DNA from: Paenibacillus_G elgii_A
GTDB lineage: Bacteria; Bacillota; Bacilli; Paenibacillales; NBRC-103111
Direction of reading: 5' to 3'
Assembly: GCA_042219835.1 (NCBI GenBank)
Contig: JBHJMN010000007.1
Span: forward strand, 62,001-126,000
Length of the DNA: 64,000 nt
The notes beneath the pieces were generated by a model. The model was not told the DNA's origin, ran no database searches, and was given only the letters and a program-made list of their open reading frames with translations. Every line of letters starts with the position of its first letter. The stretch's first letter is position 1. Shown here in pieces: positions 53,318-61,255 of this stretch. The position numbers and the translations under genes are program-made.

Positions 53318-54106
53318 ATGGCGATAAGTTTTCACGATGAATCCAATAAATATACGTATACGGGCAGACACACCGATTCCGGCTGGATGGAGCTGATCCG
53401 GCGGAAGGCGCACCCCCAAGGAAAAGCGGCTGCGGATATCGGCTGTGGCGGCGGCGTATACTCCGTTGCTTTAGCGGAGCTGGGCGTTTCGTCGGTCGTT
53501 GGCATCGATTTTTCCGAAGCGATGCTTCAAGGGGCTGCCGAGCATTGCGCGGCGTACGGGCAAATCCGCTTGGCACAAGGGACCGCGGATCGGACGGGAT
53601 TGCCCGATGACTCGGTCGAGCTCGTGCTGGAACGTGCGCTGATCCACCATATTGCAGCGAATGCACTGCCGGACGTATTCCGCGAGGCGCGGCGAATTTT
53701 AAAGCCCGGCGGCCTGCTGATCGTGCAGGATCGCACGCCCGAGGACTGCCTGCTTCCCGGGAACAGGGAGCACTTGCGCGGTTACTGGTTCGAGAAGTAT
53801 CCGCGTCTCCGCCAACTGGAAGCAGGACGCCGTCACGATGCGGCGGACATACGCAAGGCTCTGGGAGCCTCCGGGTTCTCGGTCGTGGAAGAAACGCAGC
53901 TATGGGAAGTGCGCAAAAGCTACGCAAGCTTTAGCGATTATCGGGAGGAGCTTTTGAGCCGGAAGGGCCGTTCAATTTTGCATGAATTGTCGGATGCGGA
54001 GCTTCAGGATTTGGCGGATGCCGTCGCAGCGGACTCGGGCTATGAAATGAATGAGCCCGTCCGGGAACAGGACCGCTGGACGATATTGTTTGCGCAGGCA
54101 CGTTGA
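53318..54106 (+). CDS. Class I SAM-dependent methyltransferase
   Basis: A 262-residue methyltransferase with motif I AADIGCGGGVYSVALAELG (about 37-55), the acidic loop VVGIDFSEAML, motif III ADRTGLPDDSVELVLERALIHHI and LKPGGLLIVQDRTPED. The Rossmann fold is clear; the C-terminal part is diverse and the substrate is unknown. ATG 53318 lies behind CGGAGGGAAC. It is divergent from mtnE; the 292-bp divergent region 53026-53317 is AT-rich and I assign no element in it. mtnU follows 102 bp later on the same strand. Confidence 0.88.
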   Translation: MAISFHDESNKYTYTGRHTDSGWMELIRRKAHPQGKAAADIGCGGGVYSVALAELGVSSVVGIDFSEAMLQGAAEHCAAYGQIRLAQGTADRTGLPDDSVELVLERALIHHIAANALPDVFREARRILKPGGLLIVQDRTPEDCLLPGNREHLRGYWFEKYPRLRQLEAGRRHDAADIRKALGASGFSVVEETQLWEVRKSYASFSDYREELLSRKGRSILHELSDAELQDLADAVAADSGYEMNEPVREQDRWTILFAQAR

Positions 54107-54208
54107 AGTTCCGCTTCCGTTGCTCTATGATAATAGGAAGAAACGGCGCAGTTTCCCAAGGCGGGCCGCTGCGTCCGGAATTTCGAGACGGGCGAGGGGG
54201 AAGGTTAG

Positions 54209-55006
54209 ATGGCTGGGCAACGATGGAATTTGGCTCTGCTGCAGATGGACATCGCGATAGGAGAACCCGAACGCAACTTCGCGAAGTTGGAGAGCCTTCT
54301 GCATGAAGCGGTCGCTCATGATACGAAGCCGGATGTGATCGTCTTTCCGGAGATGTGGAACACCGGCTATGCGCTGGATCGGATTCAGGAGCTCGCAGAC
54401 CATTACGGAGAGCGGACCGAAGCGCTGCTGTCGGCATTTAGCCGAAAGCACGGTGTGAACATCATCGGCGGTTCGATCGCGGAAAAGCGGGACGACGGCG
54501 TCTACAATACGATATTCGCATATGACCGGCAAGGAAACCGTGCAGGAGACTACTCGAAAATTCATTTGTTCCGGCTCATGGACGAGGAAAAGTTTCTGCA
54601 AAGCGGAGACCGTGCGGGCGGGCTTCAACTGGACGGTATTCCGGCCGGCATGATGATCTGCTACGACATTCGCTTTCCGGAGCTTGCGCGAAAGCTGGCG
54701 CTCGGCGGCGCGCAAATTTTGTTCGTTCCGGCTGAATGGCCGAACCCGCGGCTGCATCACTGGCGCACGCTGCTGATGGCGCGGGCGATCGAGAACCAGA
54801 TGTTCGTCGTCTCCTGCAACCGTGTAGGCGTGAGCGGGACGACGGAGTTTTTCGGCCATTCGATGGTCATTGATCCGTGGGGCGAGGTGCTGGCCGAAGG
54901 GGGAGAAGCAGAAACGATCGTTCGCGCAGCCGTCGACCTTAGCCAGGTGCCTGCCGTGCGCGGCAAAATTCCGGTATTTGAAGACAGACGTCCTTCCTTG
55001 TATTAA
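54209..55006 (+). CDS. mtnU: Carbon-nitrogen hydrolase, MtnU-like omega-amidase
   Basis: Nitrilase-superfamily amidase. The 265-residue protein shows the catalytic triad: Glu in VFPEMWNTGY, Lys in YSKIHLFR, and Cys in MICYDIRFPE. This type (YkrU/MtnU, omega-amidase-like) is proposed to hydrolyse the alpha-keto-glutaramate formed when glutamine is the amino donor for MtnE. Location near mtnE supports this, though a methyltransferase gene lies between. ATG 54209 has GGGGGAAGG upstream. Confidence 0.85.
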   Translation: MAGQRWNLALLQMDIAIGEPERNFAKLESLLHEAVAHDTKPDVIVFPEMWNTGYALDRIQELADHYGERTEALLSAFSRKHGVNIIGGSIAEKRDDGVYNTIFAYDRQGNRAGDYSKIHLFRLMDEEKFLQSGDRAGGLQLDGIPAGMMICYDIRFPELARKLALGGAQILFVPAEWPNPRLHHWRTLLMARAIENQMFVVSCNRVGVSGTTEFFGHSMVIDPWGEVLAEGGEAETIVRAAVDLSQVPAVRGKIPVFEDRRPSLY

Positions 55007-55025
55007 AAAGCACAAACGGCACGCG

Positions 55026-55058
55026 AAAACCGGCTCGGATTATTCCGGCCGGTTTTTT
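55026..55058. terminator. Bidirectional terminator between mtnU and the lysR gene
   Basis: AAAACCGGC (55026-55034) pairs with the GGCCGGTTTT arm ending near 55056, followed by T residues; A and T tracts on both strands suit the convergent genes. The last codons of the LysR gene fall inside it. Confidence 0.85.
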
Positions 55059-55963
55059 GCGCGTTCGGCTTCCATCACCTTGCGGAACGTCTCCATGAAC
55101 GCGGCGACCGCCTTCGATAAATAACGCCCCTTGCGATGGGCGATCACGAGCGTACGGGTCGGCCGGTTGGAGAGCTGCAGGTACGCGGGCGCCAGCTCGT
55201 TCCGTCCCCTCAGCAGCATATGCGGGATGAAGGCAATGCCCATCCCCGCCGCGACGAGCGACTGGACCGTCTCGATATTGCTGCTCTCGAACACGATGTT
55301 CGGCGTAAATCCGGCGTCGTTGCACAATTGGATCGCGATTTGACGGAAGCCTTGGCCTCTTTTAAGCGCGATGAACGGCTCCTCCTGCAGTTCCGCAATA
55401 TCGACGGTTTTGCTTGCCCCCTCGGCCAGACGCGCGGCCAGCGGATGCTGCGGCGGGACGGCTAGTACGATTTCTTCCTCAATGACCGGCTCGTAGTCAA
55501 GCGAGTCGTCGATCAGGGGCAGGGAAAGCAGGCTGATGTCGGCTTGCCCGCTCGCTGTCAATTGTTCGAGGTTCGAGGTTGTCTCTTCGACGAGCACGAT
55601 ATCGATTTCCGGGTAGCGCTCCTGGAAGACGGGCAGGACGAGGGGCAGCACGTGCGCGCCCGTAATCGGGAGGCTGCCTACGACAAGCTTGCCTTTGCGC
55701 ATTTGAGAAATGTCTTCCATTTCTTGTTTTAACTGCTCGACCATGTCGAGAATTTTTTGCGCTTTTTCCACGAACCGGGTTCCGGCATAGGTGACCTCCA
55801 CCGAGTTGGTTGTCCGTTGAAACAAAAGGACGCCGAGCTCCTTCTCCAGCTTGGAAAGCTGCTGGCTGAGCGACGGCTGGGCGATATGCAGCTTTTCGGC
55901 TGCGCGAGAAAAATTCTTTTCAATAGCGATTTGCAAAGCGTATTGCAGCTGGCGCAGTTCCAT
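55040..55963 (-). CDS. LysR-family transcriptional regulator
   Basis: A 307-residue LysR-type protein. The N-terminal winged helix-turn-helix (about 1-60) reads MELRQLQYALQIAIEKNFSRAAEKLHIAQPSLSQQLSKLEKELG. The effector-binding domain spans about 90-295. The recognition helix AQPSLSQQLSKLE is typical. Start ATG 55963 lies behind GGAGCCGAG. Directly upstream is a perfect 8-bp inverted repeat at 56001-56020, a probable autoregulatory site. The leuC promoter region has related sequence, so leuCD is a candidate target; the effector is unknown. Confidence 0.92.
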   Translation of the reverse strand: MELRQLQYALQIAIEKNFSRAAEKLHIAQPSLSQQLSKLEKELGVLLFQRTTNSVEVTYAGTRFVEKAQKILDMVEQLKQEMEDISQMRKGKLVVGSLPITGAHVLPLVLPVFQERYPEIDIVLVEETTSNLEQLTASGQADISLLSLPLIDDSLDYEPVIEEEIVLAVPPQHPLAARLAEGASKTVDIAELQEEPFIALKRGQGFRQIAIQLCNDAGFTPNIVFESSNIETVQSLVAAGMGIAFIPHMLLRGRNELAPAYLQLSNRPTRTLVIAHRKGRYLSKAVAAFMETFRKVMEAERAKNRPE

Positions 55964-55990
55964 GCGGCTCGGCTCCTTTTATAAAGAATA

Positions 55991-56020
55991 CCTATGAATG
56001 ATACGTTAATCGTAACGTAT
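55991..56020. promoter_or_regulatory. Candidate LysR operator upstream of lysR
   Basis: ATACGTTA-ATCG-TAACGTAT (56001-56020) is a perfect inverted repeat. It adjoins ACCTATGAA (within 55990-55998), which also occurs at the leuC promoter. Both lie 28-57 bp upstream of the regulator start. Confidence 0.5.
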
Positions 56021-56054
56021 TTGCTATAAGAATGAAAGCTCCCCGTTCGCAAAA

Positions 56055-56091
56055 CAAAAAAAGGAAGAAAGAGCAAGAGGCTCCTTCTTCC
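56055..56091 (-). terminator. Terminator after the small minus-strand gene
   Basis: On the minus strand GGAAGAAGGAG pairs with CTCTTTCTTCC (forward 56063-56091), followed by seven T residues. It ends transcription from the DUF2512/small-protein pair before lysR. Confidence 0.75.
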
Positions 56092-56146
56092 AGGGTAGAA
56101 CGGATATTGCGTGAAACGCGCAGCAGCCGCATCTTCGGCTGTAAGA

Positions 56147-56305
56147 TCAAGTCCCGCAAGAACCGGGATATCCGTCGTTTCGTTTCATTTCTTCCAAATG
56201 CTCGCGCATCTCTTCGTCCCCGGGCATTTCGGCGACCAGCTTTACTTTGCCGGCGGCGGGCTCCTCTGCGGGAGCAGCGTTTGCAGGACGAGGCGTATCG
56301 GTCAT
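56147..56305 (-). CDS. Small hypothetical protein, 52 residues
   Basis: A short open reading frame of 52 codons plus stop with an excellent AAGGAGGACTGCACA-ATG start. The product begins MTDTPRPANAAPAEEPAAG, then KVKLVAEMPGDEEMREHLEEMKRNDGYP, and ends SCGT. It is acidic, has no membrane segment and has one cysteine near the end. It is followed by an intrinsic terminator and preceded, on the same strand, by the DUF2512 gene 24 bp upstream, so the two are probably co-transcribed. I do not recognise a family; function is unknown. Confidence 0.75.
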   Translation of the reverse strand: MTDTPRPANAAPAEEPAAGKVKLVAEMPGDEEMREHLEEMKRNDGYPGSCGT

Positions 56306-56329
56306 TGTGCAGTCCTCCTTAAGGTATGA

Positions 56330-56728
56330 TCAGGAATACCAACGGACGTCCCATCTTCGGAGCAGCAGGTGATACCCGAATTCAACGCCAGCTGTGACGA
56401 CAGCGATAAAGGCAAGCCCCGGCCAAGACAATCCCCAATGATAGACGGTTCCGATGGCCCTCAAAAATAAAGCGGCCAACAGCACGTCGGCCAAGGTCGC
56501 GGCGCCGTTCCCGAATTCGTCGAGAATCCATTGATCTCCAAGAAAAAAAGCCAGAATGCTCAGGCTGACGGAAGCCATCAGCGCTTGGAACAGCGTAGCG
56601 TTTGAAAAATAAAGCAGCAGCGGGACGGTAAAAAGAGCGTTTATGGCGAGTTTAACAAGCAGCTTGCTCAAGCTTCCCAGCTCCCTTACTTTTGCTTTCG
56701 TTGAAAGGTTGTCCAGCCGGTCCTTCAT
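56330..56728 (-). CDS. DUF2512-family membrane protein
   Basis: A hydrophobic protein of up to 132 residues with four predicted membrane helices; the sequence LVKLAINALFTVPLLLYFSNATLFQAL and ILAFFLGDQWILDEFGNGAATLADVLLA fit the DUF2512 family of Bacilli, function unknown. The ATG at 56728 has no ribosome binding site. A TTG at 56671 (residue 20) follows AAGGGAG with nine-base spacing and is a credible true start giving 113 residues. It lies directly upstream of the 52-residue gene. Confidence 0.75.
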   Translation of the reverse strand: MKDRLDNLSTKAKVRELGSLSKLLVKLAINALFTVPLLLYFSNATLFQALMASVSLSILAFFLGDQWILDEFGNGAATLADVLLAALFLRAIGTVYHWGLSWPGLAFIAVVTAGVEFGYHLLLRRWDVRWYS

Positions 56729-56765
56729 TTATGCAGCAGGAAGGGGAAGGGGCCTTCGTCGTTTT

Positions 56766-56813
56766 TTGACTTGTTCATAGCGAAAACCTATGAAGGCTAT
56801 AGATATTATATCT
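56766..56813 (+). promoter_or_regulatory. leuC promoter region with LysR-type palindromes
   Basis: TTGACT (56766-56771) with TATGAA 17 bp downstream is a possible sigma-A promoter. TCATAG-N7-CTATGA (56775-56793) is a perfect inverted repeat of LysR type lying between these elements. AGATATTATATCT (56801-56813) is a second palindrome. leuC begins about 70 bp downstream. Confidence 0.5.
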
Positions 56814-56884
56814 TGGATCAATGAAGATGGACGTGATACGATAGGTGACATTAGGAGCATCATTCAGATACCGAGGTGGAACCG

Positions 56885-58303
56885 ATGGCAAAAACAATGT
56901 TCGAAAAAATTTGGGACAATCACGTCATTCATTCGGAGCCGGGCAAGCCGAGCATCATTTATATCGACCTTCAACTGGTCCATGAGGTGACTTCGCCGCA
57001 AGCGTTCGAAGGCCTGCGCATGAGCGGCCGCAAGGTTCGCCGTCCGGACTTGACGTTCGCGACGATGGATCACAACGTTCCGACGAAGGATCGCTTCAAT
57101 ATCACCGATCCGATTTCCAAGCAGCAGATCGATACGCTCTCTAAAAACTGCGCGGATTTCGGCGTTACCCTGTTTGACCTGGACAGCATCGATCAAGGGG
57201 TCGTCCACGTTATGGGACCGGAGCTTGGTTTGACGCATCCCGGCAAAACGATCGTTTGCGGCGACAGCCACACGTCGACGCACGGCGCGTTCGGCGCTTT
57301 GGCGTTCGGGATCGGAACGAGCGAAGTGGAGCATGTGCTTGCGACGCAGTGCTTGCAGCAAGCGAAGCCGAAAACGCTGGAAGTGCGCATCAACGGCAAG
57401 CTGAAGCCGGGCGTTACGGCGAAGGACTTGATTCTCGGCGTCATTGCGAAATACGGCACGGATTTTGCAACCGGCTATGTGATTGAGTACACGGGCGAAG
57501 CGATTCGCAGTTTGTCCATGGAAGAGCGCATGACCGTGTGCAACATGTCGATCGAAGCGGGTGCAAGAGCAGGCTTGATCGCTCCGGACCAAACGACGTT
57601 CGATTACCTCCGCGGACGCGAATATGTGCCGCAAGGCGAGGCGTTCGAGCAAGCGGTAGCGGCGTGGAAGCAGCTGACGACGGACGAAGGCGCGGTGTAC
57701 GATCGGGTGGTCGATTTCGACGCGGACAGCCTGATTCCGCAAGTCACCTGGGGCACCAGCCCGGGCATGGGCACCGACGTGACGTCCCGCGTGCCGAATC
57801 CGGCGGGTTTCAGCACGGAGAACGAGCGCAAAGCGGCGGAAAAAGCGATCGAGTACATGGGCTTGACGCCGGGAACGCCGATGACGGACGTTACGATCGA
57901 TTACGTATTTATCGGTTCCTGTACGAACGGCCGGATCGAGGACCTGCGCGCGGCGGCTGCCGTAGCTCAAGGCTACAAGGTGTCTTTGAACGTGACAGCG
58001 ATCGTCGTGCCGGGCTCGGGCCGGGTAAAAATCCAGGCGGAAAAAGAAGGGCTCGATAAAATTTTCATCGAAGCGGGCTTTGAATGGCGCGACGCCGGCT
58101 GCAGCATGTGTCTGGCGATGAACCCGGACGTTCTGAAGCCGGGCCAACGCTGCGCTTCGACGTCGAACCGGAACTTTGAAGGCCGTCAAGGCCGTGACGG
58201 ACGCACGCATCTCGTGTCTCCGGCAATGGCAGCCGCGGCAGCGATCGAAGGCCGTTTCACCGACGTGCGCGATTGGAAATTCAAAGTGAAGCAGGAAGCT
58301 TAA
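56885..58303 (+). CDS. leuC: 3-isopropylmalate dehydratase large subunit
   Basis: Aconitase-family iron-sulfur enzyme that isomerises isopropylmalate in leucine synthesis, with LeuD. The 472-residue protein has HLV-type substrate segments (VCGDSHTSTHGAFGALAFGIGTSEVEHVLATQ) and the [4Fe-4S] cysteines in GSCTNGR and AGCSMCLAMNPD. Start ATG 56885 follows GAGGTG at six bases; the GTG within that site (56876) is rejected. leuD follows 35 bases later. leuA and leuB are not in this window. Confidence 0.97.
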   Translation: MAKTMFEKIWDNHVIHSEPGKPSIIYIDLQLVHEVTSPQAFEGLRMSGRKVRRPDLTFATMDHNVPTKDRFNITDPISKQQIDTLSKNCADFGVTLFDLDSIDQGVVHVMGPELGLTHPGKTIVCGDSHTSTHGAFGALAFGIGTSEVEHVLATQCLQQAKPKTLEVRINGKLKPGVTAKDLILGVIAKYGTDFATGYVIEYTGEAIRSLSMEERMTVCNMSIEAGARAGLIAPDQTTFDYLRGREYVPQGEAFEQAVAAWKQLTTDEGAVYDRVVDFDADSLIPQVTWGTSPGMGTDVTSRVPNPAGFSTENERKAAEKAIEYMGLTPGTPMTDVTIDYVFIGSCTNGRIEDLRAAAAVAQGYKVSLNVTAIVVPGSGRVKIQAEKEGLDKIFIEAGFEWRDAGCSMCLAMNPDVLKPGQRCASTSNRNFEGRQGRDGRTHLVSPAMAAAAAIEGRFTDVRDWKFKVKQEA

Positions 58304-58338
58304 GAAGATTATTTTATCGAAGCGAGGAGTTAAACGAT

Positions 58339-58944
58339 ATGGAAGCTTTTAAACAGCATACCGGTCTGGTCGGTCCGGTGGACCGCGTGAACGTGGACAC
58401 GGACGCCATTATTCCTAAACAATTTTTGAAGCGCATCGAGCGTTCGGGTTTCGGCCAATTTCTGTTCTACGAGTGGCGTTTTGACCTGAATGGCCATACG
58501 ATTCCGGAGTTCAGCCTGAACCAGCCGCGCTATCAAGGCGCTTCCGTTCTGATTTCCCGCGCCAACTTCGGCTGCGGCTCCTCCCGGGAGCATGCCCCTT
58601 GGGCTATTCAGGATTACGGGTTCAAAGTCGTGATCGCGCCGTCGTTCGCTGATATTTTCTACAACAACTGCTTCAAAAACGGCATCCTGCCGATCAAACT
58701 GAGCGAAGAGCAGGTCGAGGAGCTGTTCCAGCGCACCGCGGCGAAAGAAGGCTACAAGCTGAGCGTCGATCTGGAGAACAAACGGATCACCGACGATCAA
58801 GGCCTCAGCATCGACTTTGATTTGGATGAGCACCGCCGCCAATTCCTGCTGCTCGGTCTCGACGATATCGGTCTGACGCTGCAGCATGAAGACAAAATCT
58901 CGGCATATGAAGCGGCGCATCAAGCGCGTCTCGCGTACAAATAA
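58339..58944 (+). CDS. leuD: 3-isopropylmalate dehydratase small subunit
   Basis: Swivelling-domain partner of LeuC. The 201-residue protein has VDRVNVDTDAIIPKQFLKRI and the substrate-binding ANFGCGSSREHAPWAI, both diagnostic. ATG 58339 is preceded by CGAGGAGT; the in-frame ATG at 58273 lies inside leuC and is rejected. A terminator lies ten bases after the stop. Confidence 0.97.
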   Translation: MEAFKQHTGLVGPVDRVNVDTDAIIPKQFLKRIERSGFGQFLFYEWRFDLNGHTIPEFSLNQPRYQGASVLISRANFGCGSSREHAPWAIQDYGFKVVIAPSFADIFYNNCFKNGILPIKLSEEQVEELFQRTAAKEGYKLSVDLENKRITDDQGLSIDFDLDEHRRQFLLLGLDDIGLTLQHEDKISAYEAAHQARLAYK

Positions 58945-58953
58945 GCGACGAAT

Positions 58954-58997
58954 AGCCCGGCCTGACTCTTGAAAGAGGGAAGGTCGGGCTTATTTTT
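58954..58997 (+). terminator. Terminator after leuD
   Basis: AGCCCGGCCT pairs with AGGTCGGGCT (58981-58990) with an inner CTCTT/AAGAG, followed by TATTTTTATT. Confidence 0.88.
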
Positions 58998-59035
58998 ATT
59001 GTCCGGTCGCATTTTATCATACAATGTTCAAAAAT

Positions 59036-59099
59036 TTCGACAAATTTCGTGAAAAGTGTGATCTATGTTTTTTCAAACGCCGGAAGTGTTGTGTATAAT
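59036..59099 (+). promoter_or_regulatory. Promoter region of hbd-ackA with consensus Spo0A box
   Basis: TTCGACA at 59036-59042 is a perfect reverse-strand 0A box (TGTCGAA). A consensus -10 TATAAT lies at 59094-59099 with only weak -35 matches (TTCAAA at 59072-59077, 16-bp spacer). The box is about 60-70 bp upstream of the predicted start, a position that allows activation or repression. hbd starts at 59132. Confidence 0.5.
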
Positions 59100-59131
59100 A
59101 TCACTGGAAACATGATGGGAGGGAGACAGAT

Positions 59132-60004
59132 ATGAGTTTTTCTAGAATTGGCGTCGTGGGCGCCGGAACAATGGGTCAAGGCATTGCCGAAATGTTGGCA
59201 GCCAAAGGATTGGAAGTCATGCTGCTCGAACGGACGCCTGAAAGGCTGGAGCAGGCCTGGGAGCAAATCGAGATCAGCTTGGACAAGCAGCTGGAGAAAT
59301 GGGCGATCACTCCCGTTGAGAAAAAATTGATTCTTTCGCGCATCGCGAAGGAAACGCATATTCACAATTTGGCCGAATGCGATATGGTCATCGAAACGGT
59401 TTCGGAAGATCTCGAGATTAAAAAAGAAGTATTTCGCACACTTGACGAGGTATGCCGGCCGTCGATCATTCTCGCCAGCAACACGTCTACGCTCAGCCTG
59501 ACGGAACTGGCGGCGGAAACACGGCACCCGGAGCGCGTCATCGGCCTTCATTTTTTATATCCGGTATCGAAAATTCATTTGGTGGAAATCATCCGGGCGC
59601 TGAAAACGGGAGAGGATGTCTTCGTTGCGACCCGGAGGTTCGTCGAAGAAACGATTCAAAAACGCGGCATTCAGGTGTACGAATCGCCGGGCTTTGTCAC
59701 GACGCGTCTGATCTGCGTGCTGATCAATGAAGCGATGCACGCGTTGTCGGAGAGAGTAGCCAGCGCGGACGATATTGATAATGCAATGCGAATCGGCTAT
59801 GATTTTCATTATGGGCCGCTGGAGATGGCAGACCGCTTCGGCTTGGATTCGATATTGGCCGCGATGGAACGTATGTTCCGGGAATTCGGCGATGTGAAGT
59901 ACCGGCCGGCGGTGCTGCTGAAGCAGATGGTAAGGGCCGGTCATCTCGGCACGAAGACAGGACATGGCTTTTTCCGCTATGATAAGGACGGTGACCGGAT
60001 ATGA
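59132..60004 (+). CDS. hbd: 3-hydroxyacyl-CoA (3-hydroxybutyryl-CoA) dehydrogenase
   Basis: NAD(P)-dependent dehydrogenase of the 3HCDH family. The 290-residue protein has the Rossmann start IGVVGAGTMGQGIAEMLA, the acidic LLERTPERLEQ, VIETVSEDLEIKKEVFRTLDE and ASNTSTLSLTELA. A C-terminal helical domain has GFVTTRLICVLINEAM and GPLEMADRFGLD. The usual HFFNPVP motif is HFLYPVS here, with Tyr in place of Asn, so the substrate may differ from classical 3-hydroxybutyryl-CoA. ATG 59132 follows GGGAGGGAG. The stop overlaps the ackA start by four bases. Confidence 0.85.
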   Translation: MSFSRIGVVGAGTMGQGIAEMLAAKGLEVMLLERTPERLEQAWEQIEISLDKQLEKWAITPVEKKLILSRIAKETHIHNLAECDMVIETVSEDLEIKKEVFRTLDEVCRPSIILASNTSTLSLTELAAETRHPERVIGLHFLYPVSKIHLVEIIRALKTGEDVFVATRRFVEETIQKRGIQVYESPGFVTTRLICVLINEAMHALSERVASADDIDNAMRIGYDFHYGPLEMADRFGLDSILAAMERMFREFGDVKYRPAVLLKQMVRAGHLGTKTGHGFFRYDKDGDRI

Positions 60005-61215
60005 TCGTACTCGTTATTAATGCAGGCAGCTCCTCTCTTAAGTTTCAGCTTTACGAGATGGAGAACGAATCCGTGCTCGCCAAAGGGAAGGTGGAGCGGA
60101 TCGGGATGGAGTCCGCGATCTTGACGTTTGAGCCGGAGGGCAAGCAAGACGTGCGCGAGGTCAGTGAAATTTTGGAGCACACGACGGCGATCCGCAAGGT
60201 ACTGGACGTGCTGGTGCATCCGGTCCACGGGGTGCTCGAATCGGCGCAGCAAATCGACGCGGTAGGCCATCGGGTCGTGCACGGAGGCGAGTCGTTTTCC
60301 AATTCCGCGCTGGTGAGCGAAGAGGTAAAGCGGGAGATCAAGCGGCTATTTGATCTGGCCCCGCTACATAACCCTGCCCATATGCTCGGGATTCAGGCGG
60401 TCGAAACGAATATGCCGGACGTGCCGCAGGCCGTCGTGTTCGACACGGCTTTTCACCAAACGATGCCGCCGGTGACGTATTTGTACCCGATCCCGATGGT
60501 GCTCTATAAGAAGCATAAAATTCGCCGCTACGGCTTCCACGGCACCTCGCACGCTTATGTGAGCGAGCGCGCCGCGGCGTTCCTCGGTCGTCCGCTCCGC
60601 GAGCTGAAGCTGATCACCTGCCACATCGGGAACGGAGCGAGCTGCACCGCGGTGATGGACGGGCGGTCCTACGATACAAGCATGGGGATGACGCCGTTGG
60701 AAGGGCTCATGATGGGAACGCGGAGCGGGGATATCGATCCGGCCATCGTCCCGTTTACGATGGGCAAGGAGGATCTGACGCTCAGCGAAGTGAACTCGAT
60801 GCTGAACAAGCACAGCGGGCTGCTTGCCATCTCAGGTATCGGCAGCGATATGCGGGAGATTGACGAAGCAAGGCAGACGGGAGACCGCAATGCGGCGCTC
60901 GCGTTCGATATGTACGAGTACCGGCTGCGTAAATATATCGGTGCTTACGCAGCTGCCATGAACGGCTTGGACGCCATCGTCTTCACGGCGGGGGTCGGGG
61001 AAAACTCCGCTTCGCTGCGTGCCGCGGTGTGCCGCAATCTCAGCTTTCTCGGCCTGGAGCTGGACGAAGCGGCGAACGAACGGCGCGAATCCGCAGAACG
61101 CGCCATCACGACGCCGGGCTCCCGGGTACAGGTGCTTGTCATCCCGACCAACGAGGAGCTTGTTATCGCCCGGGATACGTACAGGTTGATTTTGGACCGA
61201 AATGATGTAAACTAG
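60001..61215 (+). CDS. ackA: Acetate kinase
   Basis: ASKHA-fold kinase interconverting acetate + ATP and acetyl phosphate + ADP. The 404-residue protein has VLVINAGSSSLKFQL, GHRVVHGGE, the catalytic aspartate segment VVFDTAFHQTMPP, RRYGFHGTSHAYVS, CHIGNGAS and FTAGVGENS, all canonical acetate-kinase motifs. Length and motifs fit acetate kinase better than butyrate kinase (about 355 residues). It is translationally coupled to hbd (ATGA), a pairing different from the usual pta-ackA or stand-alone ackA. Confidence 0.95.
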   Translation: MIVLVINAGSSSLKFQLYEMENESVLAKGKVERIGMESAILTFEPEGKQDVREVSEILEHTTAIRKVLDVLVHPVHGVLESAQQIDAVGHRVVHGGESFSNSALVSEEVKREIKRLFDLAPLHNPAHMLGIQAVETNMPDVPQAVVFDTAFHQTMPPVTYLYPIPMVLYKKHKIRRYGFHGTSHAYVSERAAAFLGRPLRELKLITCHIGNGASCTAVMDGRSYDTSMGMTPLEGLMMGTRSGDIDPAIVPFTMGKEDLTLSEVNSMLNKHSGLLAISGIGSDMREIDEARQTGDRNAALAFDMYEYRLRKYIGAYAAAMNGLDAIVFTAGVGENSASLRAAVCRNLSFLGLELDEAANERRESAERAITTPGSRVQVLVIPTNEELVIARDTYRLILDRNDVN

Positions 61216-61255
61216 TGAACGATGGTCAATTTTATAAGTAGGCGGAGGAATGTTT

